Positions 23,755-36,047 of a DNA stretch of 64,000 nt are shown here, piece after piece. The stretch covers positions 124,001 through 188,000 of the forward strand of contig JAUZTG010000013.1 in assembly GCA_030734395.1 (NCBI GenBank). Reading direction: 5' to 3'. Source of the DNA: Sarocladium kiliense (taxonomy: Eukaryota > Ascomycota > Sordariomycetes > Hypocreales > Sarocladiaceae). Each line of letters opens with the position of its first letter. Within the stretch, counting starts at the first letter, position 1. Under the pieces are notes generated by a model. The model was not told the DNA's origin and searched no databases. It saw nothing but the letters and a program-made list of their open reading frames with translations. A program made the position numbers and the translations under genes.

Positions 23755-25557
23755 TTACAGCCGTTATTTTTTAGGTCTATTAGGCTGTACGAGAAGAACG
23801 AACAAGATTAGATGGATGAAATAGGAAGCTGGTTTTCTGACTGAGGGGTGACAAATTCTACCGCGAGAGCAGTTACTTCGATATATTTAACATCCTATTA
23901 ATAGCTTATAAAACGAGTTATAATAATCATCGAACAGTCCATGCTCGGTTAATAGACGAACAGAGTTTGAGCGTTTACCTACCACAGATACGGTCAAGCA
24001 ATTTATAGTAGTAGGCCTCTATCAACATCTAGTCTCTATAGTAAACGGTTAGGACAGGCAAAAATACATAGCGAAGATAGAACTATACATATGCTACATC
24101 CAAGTAATACAAGTTTACAATCAACTGACGCACTAAAGATAAAATCACGACATTCAAAGGGGATTATGAGAACGAAGAATCTTGAAATTTCTTTGTGCAC
24201 CTACCCAGATTTACACCACTCACATCGGGATCTATGGCGCGGGAAGGTGTAGGGCTAGGAAAAGGACGAGAAAGCAGCTTTCCAGAAAGTGTAGGGAGCT
24301 CTTTATTTAATAGAAGGAGAAGCAACCTGAGTTGCCATAGAAGGAGCTTCACAGGGTGCTTCGTGCTAGGTGCCCCTGGGATTCTTAAAACCCTTTGGAG
24401 GCACGTTATAATATGCTCAAACTGGGGGCCGACCATAAAACACAGGCTGAAGTTAATACGGAAATAGATGGGGTTATATTATCTTCTACTTATACCCGTG
24501 AGTAGCAAATACTTCGTTATCAGGAAGCAGGGCGCAAGGAACAGATCTCCAGGTAAACGGGACGGCTGTTGCATCACTGGTGGTCTGCTTGCGTCACGAT
24601 GGTCCAGTCGAGGATGTGTCTGGTACAGCTTTCTACAATTTCTTTCGGTGGTGGATCGCCTCTGCAGTTCGCCTGGGCGAGGATGAATAACAGAACTGAA
24701 AATGGAACTCTCCTCGGATTGGACTAGTACATCTTCCGTATTAGCGGACTGTATCGCATCGCATGAGCAGGGGCTTGAAACAACGCTAACTCAGCTCAGA
24801 CTTGAATCCCCCCAGATCACGCTTACGCTCAGGGTCAAGCAGCGATAACGCAGGCTCTTCGCAAGAAACGGAGTAGGACGGTAAGATCTCTTGCACCTGA
24901 ACATATCTAGTTAGGTGGTTCAGCATGCAGGAGCGAGCTTAGTATAAGGAGACCATTAGACAAGAAACTCATTTGGGGTTCCTTCCAGCCTGCGGATAGG
25001 GCCTAAGAATCGCGTACTAAAGCTCCGGTTGAGCAAGCAGAGAAGCTGCAAAGAACGTATCTGAGTTTATCAGACAGGCGTGTTAGAAATATGCGCACAA
25101 GCGAAGCAATACGCACAATTAGCTTGGTGTTTCTTTCATACAGTTATTAGCTACCAAGTCCATAAGGATCCCGCGGCCAAATTAGGCACATCGTGTAATG
25201 CCTCTTGTCATGGTCGGACGAACATTTGCCCTTTCAGCTCCCACTCCACTAAGAAGACGACTCTATCCCCACAGGCACTTAACCCGAATATGAAAGGCCC
25301 CTCTTAACCTGGGCGATCTTCCTTAATGATTCGCTAAAGGGCTGTCAGAATAATACAACCCCTTGTAGAGTGAGTGGTTCGTGCGATTTGACGACATTGA
25401 ACCCCTGGCATCAAGATGAGACCCTTGGTGCTGCTATCCAGGTAGGTAGGTATATATAGATGCCAAGCATTTCTCGCAGTTCCTATAGAAGTCGATCCCC
25501 GAATCATAAAGATACGGCTCAAGCATCTCGCCCGGTCAATAACCACAAATCGCGATC
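23755..25557. other. Gene-free 1.8-kb spacer, partly AT-rich
   Basis: From about 23860 to 24130 the sequence is AT-rich with many TpA steps. The remainder is of mixed composition with only short frames. I see no gene, tRNA or intact repeat. The last ~150 bp serve as promoter of the GPI-protein gene. Confidence 0.5.
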
Positions 25558-26073
25558 ATGAGGCCCCTTCTCTCCAGCCTTGTCGCCATCGTGGCACTAT
25601 CTCAATCAACTCTCGCCGCCAAGGGCGTCATAAGCGACACAATAACTTCCGATGCGCAAGGCTGCAGATCGCTTTGTGGGCTCAACGACGATTGTTTCAT
25701 GGTTCTTTTCGACAATGACTGCAACGAATGCTGGCAGCTGGATTGTTCTGTCGATAGGCAGCCCGTCGAAGGTTTAGACGCTACTGGGAAGGACACGGAT
25801 GCAACCGCGCCGAAATGCGACGATGGTGTCAAATTCCCTGAGAAGCGGAAGGAGTGTAAAGAACAGTCGGAGTTATCAGCCAGTACTACTATTATTGCCG
25901 CAACGACCAGCGATGGTGGTGCTACCCCTACCGAAACGAGCACCGATGATGACAAGGACGATTCGAGCAACGACAAGGGCAACGAGAAGGATGCGGGTTT
26001 TCGTGCGAAGAGTCTTTCGTGGACAGTTCTGGCTGGAGGTGTGCTCGCCGCGACGGCCTTGATTGCCTCGTAA
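25558..26073 (+). CDS. Small secreted Cys-rich protein, predicted GPI anchor
   Basis: Single-exon 171-aa protein. A clear signal peptide (about 1-20, LLSSLVAIVALSQSTLA) is followed by a compact Cys-rich part containing CRSLCGLNDDCF and CNECWQLDC. A Ser/Thr/Asp-rich linker (about 105-148) leads to a C-terminal hydrophobic tail (WTVLAGGVLAATALIAS) after a short polar stretch. This order fits a GPI-anchored wall or plasma-membrane surface protein. No family was recognised. The ATG at 25558 is the first in frame and gives the signal peptide. It lies between the large uncharacterised gene and the MACPF relic. Confidence 0.82.
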   Translation: MRPLLSSLVAIVALSQSTLAAKGVISDTITSDAQGCRSLCGLNDDCFMVLFDNDCNECWQLDCSVDRQPVEGLDATGKDTDATAPKCDDGVKFPEKRKECKEQSELSASTTIIAATTSDGGATPTETSTDDDKDDSSNDKGNEKDAGFRAKSLSWTVLAGGVLAATALIAS

Positions 26074-26513
26074 AAGCAGCGCCAGTTAGTAGAAAGACGA
26101 TGAAACTATACATTGCCTCATGGAAGCAAGCGATACAACAATTCTCTGAAAAGGTTTCAACCCGGAACCCCTCGCTGCGAAACCCATTGGCCGATGGGTG
26201 CGAGCTTGATCCTTCGGAGCGATACTGCGCTCAGAAGGCCAGGGTCAAGCCAGAAGGTAGCAGCACACTTTACTATATAAAATATAGGTTTATCAGGCTG
26301 GTGACGATTCAGAGTTTTAGATCTATACTACATTAAGGATAAGACTCCTAGTAGATGGAATTCAGATCTATGTAAGGGATTGTGCCTTGACTTAGGTAGG
26401 AATCAAGTATAATTCAGAAATATAATATATAAAAAGTCCACCCTAGCTAATTAAGAAGGAAAATCCCCTTAGTGCCATGAGATCATTGCAACGGGAAGAA
26501 TGCATCTTAGAAA
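26074..26513. other. AT-rich convergent spacer
   Basis: The 440 bp between the GPI-protein and MACPF stop codons contain an AT-rich part from about 26260 to 26460, with runs such as TATATAAAATATAGG. No gene is visible. Confidence 0.5.
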
Positions 26514-29500
26514 CTACATCCCAAGGAACATCGCGCGCTCGTAGAACTTGTTCTGAGCGTACACGAGAGTTCGAATCGCTTCGATTTGCTCCTCCAACTT
26601 GTCCCTGGGCGCGTTCTTCGGTTTGACCACCTCCTTTGTCACTGTCTGCGGTATGCCCTTTAGGAGCTGATCTCTCGACTCACCGTACCCGTCATTGCCA
26701 ACAACGTCGATCCGGAATCTCACATCCTGCAATCCGAAGTCACTCAGGTCCGTTGCAGCATCCCCCTTACCAAGCGCTTGCGCAGCAGCGGCCATGCCCG
26801 GTGCCGTCTTGATAGAAGCCCTCTGCGGCTTGTGTGCCGCCACAGGAGGGTCATCAGTCAACATCATGGTGTTGGGCACCGATAGCTTTCGAGCCGTGCT
26901 TCAGAATGCGCCAGAAATGACGGTCTGGGGAGTCAGACAATCCAGGTAAGAAGACCGACTGTTGATTGCGGAATACCACCAGCGAAAGGGACTCTAGGAC
27001 AACTGTTGCTGGGCCGCCGGAATCTGCTGCCTTCTCCGCAAGGGGCACAGTCGATATGGAAACCAAGACACCATGAGCAAGCTGTGAGGATTACCAGTCA
27101 GAAGAGAATATTTTCTTTTGAACCACAGCTGAAGGAAGATGACTGAGCTTTGTAGACTTACGGCGTCGTTGAATGGCGCGCTCACTTTCCAGAGCGAGTT
27201 CGTGTACTCCTGGCTGTACTCAGACCCGTATAGGGACGTGCCCACGAGATTGAATGAGTAACCCAACAGCACTGGGGCTCGGTAACTACAGGCTGGTGAT
27301 TAGAAGTGACACATCTCTGGACTATCTAGACCGGCACGCACCTCTGAGGACTAAACAACGGCTTTGCATCGGTGATGTCGCACTGCGCCCAACCGTTATT
27401 GTGGAAGACCAAGTCGTTCTTCACAGGCTTCACGACAGCCTCCTTACTGTGTGCCAAGTAGTAAATCGGATCGCCAGAAGCATCGTAACCCTGCGCACTC
27501 TTGAGATATGATAGAGAAAGCTGATTCGTAGGTGCGGTCAACTTGAACCGAAGATTGATCTCACGAGCTGGAGGCAGCTCAATATACTTGGAGAGCGTAG
27601 GGACCGCCTGCATGAACCAGCTTCGCACTGAACCATAGCCTGGTATGGCGGAGATGGCATCTGCAAGAGAGGAAAGCGAGTCACGCTACAACGTATTAGT
27701 CGACCAATGCGTACACTGTGCACCATCTTGCGCAGGACCTACGTTGATGACTCTCCATGTGCGGTAGTCAGCAACAGTAGAGGACCACTCGTCAGGCCTT
27801 ATTCACGTCAGCCCAGCTCTTCAGCAAATGGCAAACGTATATCAAGAAAGTGACAAGCCTCAAAGGACGGCTGCGACTTACCTGGCTGCAAGAATCGTAT
27901 CCCCCCCTACCGCTTCGAAGACGTTGTCCTCCCTCTTCGTGACATTTGCCGTATTCGAGGCCGTTTGCGTTCAGTTCGCACTACTATGCTTCATACCCCC
28001 CGCCAACGCCCCATGGCGTCGTCACCTGTGCACCTACAGCCGTCTTAAAAGCCTCTTTCTGCTCTTGCTCACTAACTACCCTTTGTATCGGCCATGATCT
28101 TCGTGGATTGTAGCCGACGACCGACAGTGATGCGCTGACACCAAAGCTGACCAAAGTCCTGATTCAGTTTACGGAAATCAGCGATGTTCTTGTTCGCACG
28201 GATCCTCTCTAGGGCAGCTTTGAGCTCCGGCGTGGGCTCTAGATCGGAAGGGTGAAGAATAATGTCCGCTCGTGGTAGCTGCATCATGTGACTATCATTA
28301 GCAGTTGGCAACTTTATGATCGAATATAATCCACGGACCATAAACTTAGCGATTATTGTTTGCTTGTATTCGCCGTACGTTTTCTTGTCGCTTTTGGATG
28401 TTTGCTTTTCGCGGCTTGCACTGATGTTCGCCGCGAACCCAGCATATCCTGCCGAACTATCGACCATATATTAGACATTTCTTCTTAAAAAGACTGCGGG
28501 ATCTGGAAACACAATCCCTATCACGAAACCAAAACCAGGGGACTCACAGTAACCCTTCTGTGGAACTATTACTGAAGTCGTTTTTCGCCATACTGGTCTC
28601 AAACTCATGGCTGCTAACAGTAACCTCGATCTTGGAGTCGTCGTTTACCTGGAAACTAGGCAGGACTGTATACACAGGCTTGCCGACTGCAGGGCGTGGA
28701 AGGTAGCGAGCCAGCGCCGGGTTCTGGCTTACTTGCTCAATCGTGGCTATCTGATCGTTTGTTACTTGCGACCCGTGAGTCGGAGCAGGCTCACTTGCTG
28801 TTGTTGATTTCGTTATCTCGCTGCCCGCAGCTTTCGCAGATGCTGAAGGGTCGTCATTTTTCGTCTGCAATTCATTGGTCTCTTCCTTTGCTGTCTTGGC
28901 CTTTGACCATTGACCAGGCAGACTGCCCTTCAGTTCAGTTCTGGAGCTCCAGTTTCCAACCTTTGCTCTAGCTGCGTCCATATCAGCATCCGTGATCTGA
29001 GGGAGGGCCCGCGATCCTGGCTTGGGGGCCTGCTCGATGAAATCCGGGGTAGCATGGACTTCGTCTTCTGATAACTTAGGCCGGAGTTGGAATGCTGCCA
29101 TTAAGCGTCAATTCTCATCTGTCGAAGGATATGAACTCTCTAGATCTGTCATAATCGCACCTGGCCTGGGAGCACGAATGATCTCTTTTTTTTTACGGTC
29201 AATTACCCATCCATACATGACGCCGCAGTTGCGCAGGACCTCAGCCCATTGCGTATCTGTGAGGTACGACGCATCCCTGGGATATGTTAGTAATACTGTC
29301 GCTAATCCAGCTGCAGCAGTCCGCTCAGAAATTGACATACAATGCATATGGATTGCTGGCGGCTCCGCCACTATTCTTTCCAATGTCAGGTGTCTGGGAG
29401 GATCTGATTTGGGGTGCAAAAGCATTGGGCTTTTGCCATGGGCAAACTCGTCCTAATGAAGTGTCAGCTGTCATTTTATGCGTCTGGCCGTATGTGGACA

Positions 29501-29653
29501 GGTAGCCGCTTACTGCAGCCAATTTCTTATCCGAGTCAGTGAGCTTGCCTGGCAGGTCGTCGATGTTAATTTTGAGAGGCTCGTTCTTTGGGTGAGCTAA
29601 TTTATAGTATACGTGAACCGACGGAAGCTCTGCTTGAGGGTCGATCAAGGTCT
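26514..29653 (-). pseudogene. MACPF-domain gene with two frame breaks and no visible start
   Basis: Multi-exon gene whose middle part matches fungal MACPF (membrane-attack-complex/perforin) proteins, with a GQLWCQRITVGGR-type segment seen as FGQLWCQRITVGRRLQSTK near 28130. The family oligomerises on membranes. Inferred exons, high to low: ~29653-29341 (a further intron at 29453-29513 is possible), 29276-29161, 29095-28548, 28456 to about 28000, ~27950-27882, 27797-27743, 27685-27342, 27285-27162 and 27081-26514. Two breaks are visible: each needs a one-base change of frame, near 28071-28083 and near 26879-26883, with no splice signals that remove both. No ATG lies at the 5' end between 29653 and 29800. 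It may be a pseudogene, or the sequence may carry indel errors. There is no signal peptide in the visible part. Confidence 0.65.
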
Positions 29654-29993
29654 CCTATAAGTATAAAACGGCAGTTCGTCCCGTATTCCTTAGTAAAAAC
29701 TTGAATACGGCTGAAATTACAGCGCGAATGTCTCTGGTCAAAGAAGTTCTTGCTTATGTACTCGTACTCAAGTTAATGGGATCTCGCTATTTGGGTTCAC
29801 GGCATACATTGCCCTGCAAACTCCCCAGCAACCTGTGCCAAGATGCCCTACACTGCTCAGTGGCAATAAGTCACGGTCTTTGTTTTACGCCTAGATATGA
29901 CAACTTATGATGTTTATTAGGATATAAACTACTAGATATTCTGCGAGGCCCGTTGTTTCCTCCTTCGAGATCCAAGACGCGCCCGCTCCCCCG
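29654..29993. other. Short spacer, possible lost 5' end of the MACPF gene
   Basis: No complete open frame starts here. The sequence lies between the unresolved 5' end of the MACPF gene and the stop codon of the permease gene at 29994. Confidence 0.4.
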
Positions 29994-31833
29994 TTAAATC
30001 GTGTACCTGAACTTTGGGTCGCCCTCAAGAATAACCTCACCTCTGTCAGCACGCTTGTTCTCCCTCTTGAACACGTAGGTGTTGATGAAAACAGTGATGA
30101 TAATCATGATGTTCACGCAGATACAGGCTATGATGCCCGGGCGGTAGTGCGGCAGATCCTGCGAGCGGAAGACGGTGCTGCCCGCGATGCCACCGATGCC
30201 GCCGAAACCGACAAGAGTCGCAGATGCAAACGCGCGCTTCCACTGGCCGCGAATATTGTTGGCCTGGTAGGCGAGAACGGTTGGGATTCCGCCGTTGGAG
30301 GCCGCACAGACGAGGAAGCAGCCGAAGTACTTGGCACCGACGTTATCGACCCAGCCCTGCGTCGAGAGAAATGTTCTTGTCAGTGGTGATGGGAAAAAGA
30401 ATGGGGGGATAATAGGGAGAGAGTCTTCTTACGAGGAGGGGAAGTCCAAGGAGACCGAGAGCTGCAGTGAAGAGAAGCAGAGGCCCGCGCACATGGTATT
30501 TGTCACCTAGCCAGGCGCAGAGGAACATGACGATGGCAGAGCCGGCATAGGGGGGTGCAGTGAGCAACTGAGACAAGGCAACGTTGAAGCCCATGGTGTG
30601 ACGCAGGATGATGGGCAGGAAGAAGGCCAGCGCGTATGCTTGCGTGGTGAGTCCACTGGAGTTTTATGAGCATCCTATCTTTGAGTTTGACGGAGAAGAT
30701 AGGTAGATAGGGGGAGGTGAGAGGGGGGATCGGATCACTTACAAGAACTGCAGGGCAAACACCCAAATCTTCCAGTCCTTGCCGGCACTCGCCCACTGCC
30801 TGAAATTCCACGGCTGATTTCCCGCATCGTCTCTATCCTTGTTGATACGGCGGATTATGAACTCGATCTCCTCGCGGCACAAGAAATGCTTGTACTGCTT
30901 GTTGACGGCGACATCGGGGAAGTCGACGAGGAAGAACCAACCGAGGACAGCAGCAAGAACAGTCAAGATGCCGAAGAAGATGAAGATCCATCGCCAGCCC
31001 TCAAGGCCTCCCAGACCGTGCATCTGCTGCAGGCCATAGGCGAGGATGCCGGAGCAGCCCGACGCGACGAGACCGAGGGAGTAGAAGCCGGCGTAGCGCT
31101 TCTGCATGTCGTAGCGACTATACCAGGTCGAAATCAGGTATACCACGCCCGGGAAGTAGCCCGCCTCGAAAAGACCGAGGACTAGGCGCAGAGGAATCAA
31201 GACGTACCAATCTTGTACGAAACCAAAGCCGATCTGGGGAAATGGGTGATATAGAGCATGAGCGGATGAGGCGTGATGAATGACGGGGGGGGGGGGGGGG
31301 CGGGCGGGCCAAAACTAACCATGACGACGCCCCAGGCGAAGCAAATGCCAGAAAGGAACGGGACGGGGCCGAAATACCGGGTCAGAATCGTCGCGGGCGG
31401 CTGGAAGAAGGTGTACGTGATGAAGAAAACAAGTGCAACAGCGGACTATCCCCCATTATTGGCCGTCAGTGAACAAAGACAAAAGTATGAAAGTGGGTGG
31501 TGCTCTAGTGTCAAGGTGAATAGAGCTCACATAGCGGAAGCCTTGGTTCATCTCCAGGTCAACGTCCATGCCGGCAATATTAGCGTTCGGGAGGTTGGAG
31601 CGATCCATGAGACTGTTCATGTAGATGACGCCGGCGACGGAGATGAGGCGCCTGTCGAGGCGGTGGATGATCTTGCGCTGCTCCTCGTAGGTGTACACGG
31701 GGTCATCGTCAAGAGCCTCCTGCAAGGCCTTGTGATCATGCGCGTCATGGTCGACGTGCTCGGTCGTGGGTTGGCGGTCGGCATTCTCAATCTCCTGCCC
31801 CTGAGCTTCGGTCTTGGGGTGGACTTCAGACAT
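29994..31833 (-). CDS. MFS permease, Dal5/ACS family
   Basis: 501-aa major-facilitator protein with about 12 transmembrane helices, of the anion:cation symporter (allantoate permease-like) group. Five exons: 31833-31531, 31445-31320, 31233-30743, 30655-30433 and 30356-29994. Hallmarks are RRLISVAGVIYMNSLMDRSN before helix 1, RLVLGLFEAGYFPGVVYLIS for helix 4, and a long cytosolic loop between the two halves. Known relatives import allantoate, ureidosuccinate, nicotinate, biotin or small carboxylates; the substrate here is not readable. The first 60 residues are charged and His-rich. Intron 2 holds a run of 16 Gs. The start ATG at 31833 is in good context, and the gene stands alone on its strand. 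Confidence 0.92.
31285..31300 (+). repeat. Poly-G run (16 G)
   Basis: Sixteen consecutive G on the plus strand (C on the transcript) lie inside intron 2 of the permease gene, followed by CGGGCGGG. The run is the longest homopolymer noticed in the window and may be miscounted in the assembly. Confidence 0.9.
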
Positions 31834-33949
31834 GATGGAAACTAGTTGAGAGGGGGGGAAAGGAGGAGTTATTGTCAGGACGTTGAAAGGAACAGAGTAC
31901 GGAGTGGCAACGGTCGATCTATTTATTCAAAGGCGCAAATAGGATCCTGGTCCATAGAACACCCAAGCCCACTTGAGTGCCCAGAGACGACGAAGTCTGG
32001 GGGCGGCGGCTGAACCAGGGTGGATGACGATGGATGGTAGTAGTTTGTGACGACGGCGAGAAGGTTGTTACTTGTGAGGGTCGTCTAACCCCGCGCCCTA
32101 GTGCCTTGATCCCCTTGGCAAGTCCTTCTTTCAATTAGCCCCCCTAACAAGTCAAAATCATGCTTCCCCACGGGGAAAGAAGAAAGCGGAGCTGCTGCGC
32201 TGGCCGGGCGCGCATCTCGAGACAGTGCCAAGAAGAAGAATGGACCAAGGGCTAAAACAGGGGGCTTTTGAGGGCTGAAGGACATATGCACCTGCACCTG
32301 CACACTGGCTAGCATAATATTGGTGCTGTAGCATGTGGAAGGGAGAGCATGGCTGCTTGTACGTGTAAATACGGTGTAAGGATGCTTCCCATCAACTGGG
32401 CTGGGGGAACGTGGGCCAAGTTTAAACTTTAACCTTATTTCTATGTGTGTACTCCGCAAGGTAGTTGTACCTTTACGTATAACCCTGGTAACTTGGTGGC
32501 GCTTCTTGGCAGGTTAGTGGCGCATTCGCTTTGGATCGAGGGAGATAGATTGCTTAGTGCGGATTGCCCATCACGGGTCAAGTGAGTTCCGTCGCAGTGT
32601 GGATGAATTGTCACAGGTCATTCCATTCCACTGGCCTCGGCACAGAAAGTCTTGTCTTCCTCGGTTTAGCGAATGAACTGCGCGCGCGCGGCCTCTTGTA
32701 AGGGTATGCGCCCAGCCCAAGCTAGCAGATTGGGCTTGACAAGACCCAGAGACGCCATGCAGCTAAGATATGCGTGCACTAGTACTACCTTACTTCCTCG
32801 GTTCGTCCAATGCACGTGTTTAGCTTTCTTCTTGAATTGGACCATTGAGGGGCCAGTAATCGTAGCTCTCCTGCAGTTCATATAGATCTCGCGATCATCG
32901 ATCCGACTAAACACCACGCAGTCGTCGCGTCTCTGGACAGGAGCCTCCAGTTTAAGTGAGCTGCTAGGTAGAACCGAGGACGATCAGTGCTATAGGAAGG
33001 CTAGAGAGATCGGTCGAGACTTTCCATGGTTGTGAGATGGAGACGCTTGGCAGCTACTGATTCTAGCAAGATAGAATTGTATCTCTCAATCCAAACGATA
33101 GCAAAATAGGTATGCAGTATGGGTGCTATGAAAGGGATGATACCCTTTTGCAACAAAATCTACTACCGTCTGCTCCCAGGAAGTCTTTGTGGTTATAATC
33201 ATTATCCGCCGTAAAAAGATTGCAGCGCTATGATAAAATCGGCGGGCAACTCATTGCTATATGATCTCGAGAGAGCGAATATCGGCAATACTTCCCAGCA
33301 AACACACGAATCCCTGCATTGTCGGTTCAGGTCGCAGGTCTGTCGTATGCTAACGTCTCAAACAGGCTACAAGGAAGTTAATTATGTTTTAGGAATTGTT
33401 AACATGCTTTAAATGATACTTTAGACTAGCCCATTCGGTCCATAACGTGGCTGGGACAGATCCCTAGAATTAAGCCACGCGGGACAGCTGTGACATAGGC
33501 AAGGTCGACATAAGGCAAGCACCAGGTACCTTACCAAGTACGGTAACCTGTTGCAGCCATCTTCCACTCTCGCTTTTCCCACAGGTCTACAGCGTTGAAC
33601 ACGGAGAACATAGAAATCTAGATCTACTCCGCCCTTATAGTGTGCAAACTCTACGCCCCTCTGCGGAAGATGTTACCAACTTGCGAGCCCATTTGCGGTC
33701 GCAGTAGTGGGCCATGCTAAAGCAATCTGCAAATAGCACTATATACACACAGCTTACCACTAAAGTTTTCCACCTGCAGTGCTTGTCACTTAGACAGCGG
33801 GTACCCTAAAATACTCTCCGGCCGCGCAGCCGCACATCTCTAAGGTATTCAAGAACATCCTCATAACGGCTGCCACCCCTAGATACGAGGGGTTGCTGAA
33901 CTGCTAAAGTAGTCAGTACGCTGCAGGTTGGTGCGGCTGTTAGCAGTCG
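31834..33949. other. 2.1-kb gene-free region upstream of the permease
   Basis: The first ~300 bp form the permease promoter. The rest contains only short frames on both strands. A GGTACC motif occurs near 33525. I see no RNA gene, repeat or convincing exon. Confidence 0.5.
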
Positions 33950-35560
33950 CTGTAGGTGCGGTATAACACACTGTCTCTTATCTCTCTGTCTGCGGCCCCC
34001 TTACCGGAGCACTGATCCATCGCGCGGGCTTCGGCGCAAGCTCGCATTGTGCGTGCCTTACTCATTCTACGCTGTGGTTTTGGCCATTAGTCTCAGCTTT
34101 TTGTCTCTCAGAGTCTCGAAAGAAGGAACGTGAGTCTGCAACTTACGACGCCAACCACAAATTAGTGTAAACCGGGTATGATGCTCCCCAGCACAGTCGC
34201 TTGCTGCGAAGACACAAGATCCAAGTATTAGCTATGACTGTGAAAATGAAATCCTAGTAGGGCATGAGGAGGAAGTAAGCTTACGAGCTCTGTAAAGGAT
34301 TCCAGTGCTGTCTCTACGTCAGTATCCCTTGGCGATCTATATAGCTGTCCGCCGTGGAGTCTGTAGGAAGTATCCAATCGTCAGTAACAAGCCCAAGCGC
34401 ACAAGGCAAGTGACTATATGCCTAAACTCGGTTCCCCTCATCTTAATGCATTGTAGAACAGCTAGCTAGACTTACGCCTTGGTAATATCATTGCGTCCCG
34501 GAACACCAGGGTCCATCAGCCGGATCACATCAGAGACGTAGTCGGGGTCGCTATCGGGCTTTCCATGCAGCGCGAGCAGCGTATCACGACGACGGTTAGC
34601 GGTGTCCTTAAATAGTCTTCCCAAATAGCCTCTGGCCTGAGATGCCACATTATCGAAGTCTACGTCGTCATCTGGCGTAACGGTGACGCTAATGATCTGC
34701 AGGGGAGAGAAATACCGCAGTAAGAATCGTGAAGATGGACAAATGGCGAACAATAACTCGCCGAGAAAATCGCCGCCAAGAACGATAAGGCGCCGCCCAC
34801 TGGCGGATTGGCAGTAAAGATGGCGGAGGCGACCCATAGCCCTACGGAGCAAGGCCAAGCACAGCGCTCTCAGTCACATACTTCTTGCGAGAAAGGACTT
34901 GAGGAGATATACTTACCGCCGCTCATCGACCCGAAAGCCTATGTTAGGGAACCATCATCCTCTCCGCCTGTCTTGAAGTCCTCGACCATCCTATCAGTGG
35001 AAGTGATATTTGTGAGGGTGTCTTCCAGCAGCTCATTGTAAAAAGGCTGTGAAATGTCCACGCATCCGGTTGGCCATCAGGCGCACGTGGAAGTCTAATA
35101 ATCACCAAATAATGAGTCACTCTTCCCCCTGACCCTTTTTACTAGGTATTTGGATGCGCAGACAGACACTTACAGGTGGGAGAAACCCAGGCGTAGCAGT
35201 TCTCGGGAACTGGGCAAGCGTCCTGGTCGCTGAAGTCTTGACACTCGATGTAGCTCTTCTGCACGTAGAAAGCCTCGTCCATCTTCCGCATCCAGTCGTT
35301 TGCAGAGGGAAGGGAAGACTACTAGTGAACAGGTGGTCATACAAGCTAACACAGTTCAGTTCATGAGAAGAGAATGTATATGACCTACCGGGTCCAAACG
35401 TGTCGATCCATTTCTCCACCATCCGGGCTGCACCGCTGTCTTGCCAACCAACCCTTTGCATCGTCGACAACCCCGCTAGGATCCCTTTCGTCATCAGCCC
35501 TCTTGCAACAGTCTTGCGGGCACGCGAGCATGGGGCAGGCGAACTCGCAGAGCGGTCCGA
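33950..35560 (-). pseudogene. Decayed, 5'-truncated multi-exon gene of unknown function
   Basis: Several exon-like pieces on the minus strand join across plausible introns. Examples are EKWIDTFGP (about 35405), a Cys-containing piece with YIECQDFSDQDACPVPENC (about 35195-35310), a piece with FYNELLEDTLTNITSTD (about 34970-35040), GGALSFLAAIFSA (about 34770-34815), RRRDTLLALHGK (about 34560-34600) and HGGQLYRSPRDTDVETALE (about 34300-34360). An in-frame TAG interrupts the third piece and some junctions lack good splice sites. No start or signal sequence is found; an AT-rich block begins just upstream at ~35570. The Cys-rich piece and the later Ala/Gly-rich hydrophobic segment faintly recall C-terminal regions of large fungal GH18 chitinases, but I cannot assign it. 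Ends are approximate. Confidence 0.45.
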
Positions 35561-35569
35561 AGATTCAAA

Positions 35570-35845
35570 GCTATATATTTTAGATAATAGTTATAAAGTT
35601 CATTCATTACTAAAGTATCTTAAATTTTGAATTGAAGGAAATAAAATAAAATCTTGTAATTAGTCTCTTCAGGATAATCATAGGAGGAATTAAATGAGTA
35701 ACAATAAGCTAAGTTTACTACTTAACATATATATTTGATATAATTCTGAAGATTTAAATATTTCAAGTTATAGCCTTAAGTTTAATTAAGAAATCTTTCT
35801 AAAAATAGCTTAGTATTATATATAGATACACAATTCCCTCTTGCA
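35570..35845. other. AT-rich block, RIP-like composition
   Basis: About 275 bp with a sharp rise in A+T and abundant TpA, between sequence of ordinary composition. It abuts the 5' end of the decayed gene. This is the kind of sequence left by repeat-induced C-to-T mutation in ascomycetes, but no repeat partner can be seen in the window. Confidence 0.6.
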
Positions 35846-36047
35846 TGACCTAGCGGCAATACCACAGCCGTTCCTGGATCGCTAGCAGGACTCTTGGTCC
35901 AGTGTCACGTGCCACTGGAAGTTGGTGCGTCCAACACGCCCCGTCCAACACGCCCAGGCCCACTCGACTCATAACTCAACCTCCATCGCTCAGCAAGCAA
36001 CATCAATTCTCTACCGGCTGCGATGATTGCGCTGAAAGCAGGCTGCA

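Noticed and set aside
24164..24467. Overlapping 90-codon frames on both strands
   Set aside because: Neither has domain or start-context support; the region reads as non-coding spacer.
29096..29160. Apparent third break in the MACPF gene at the stop codon near 29108
   Set aside because: A normal 65-nt intron with GTGCGA..GGCAG ends and a branch-like TTGACG removes it.
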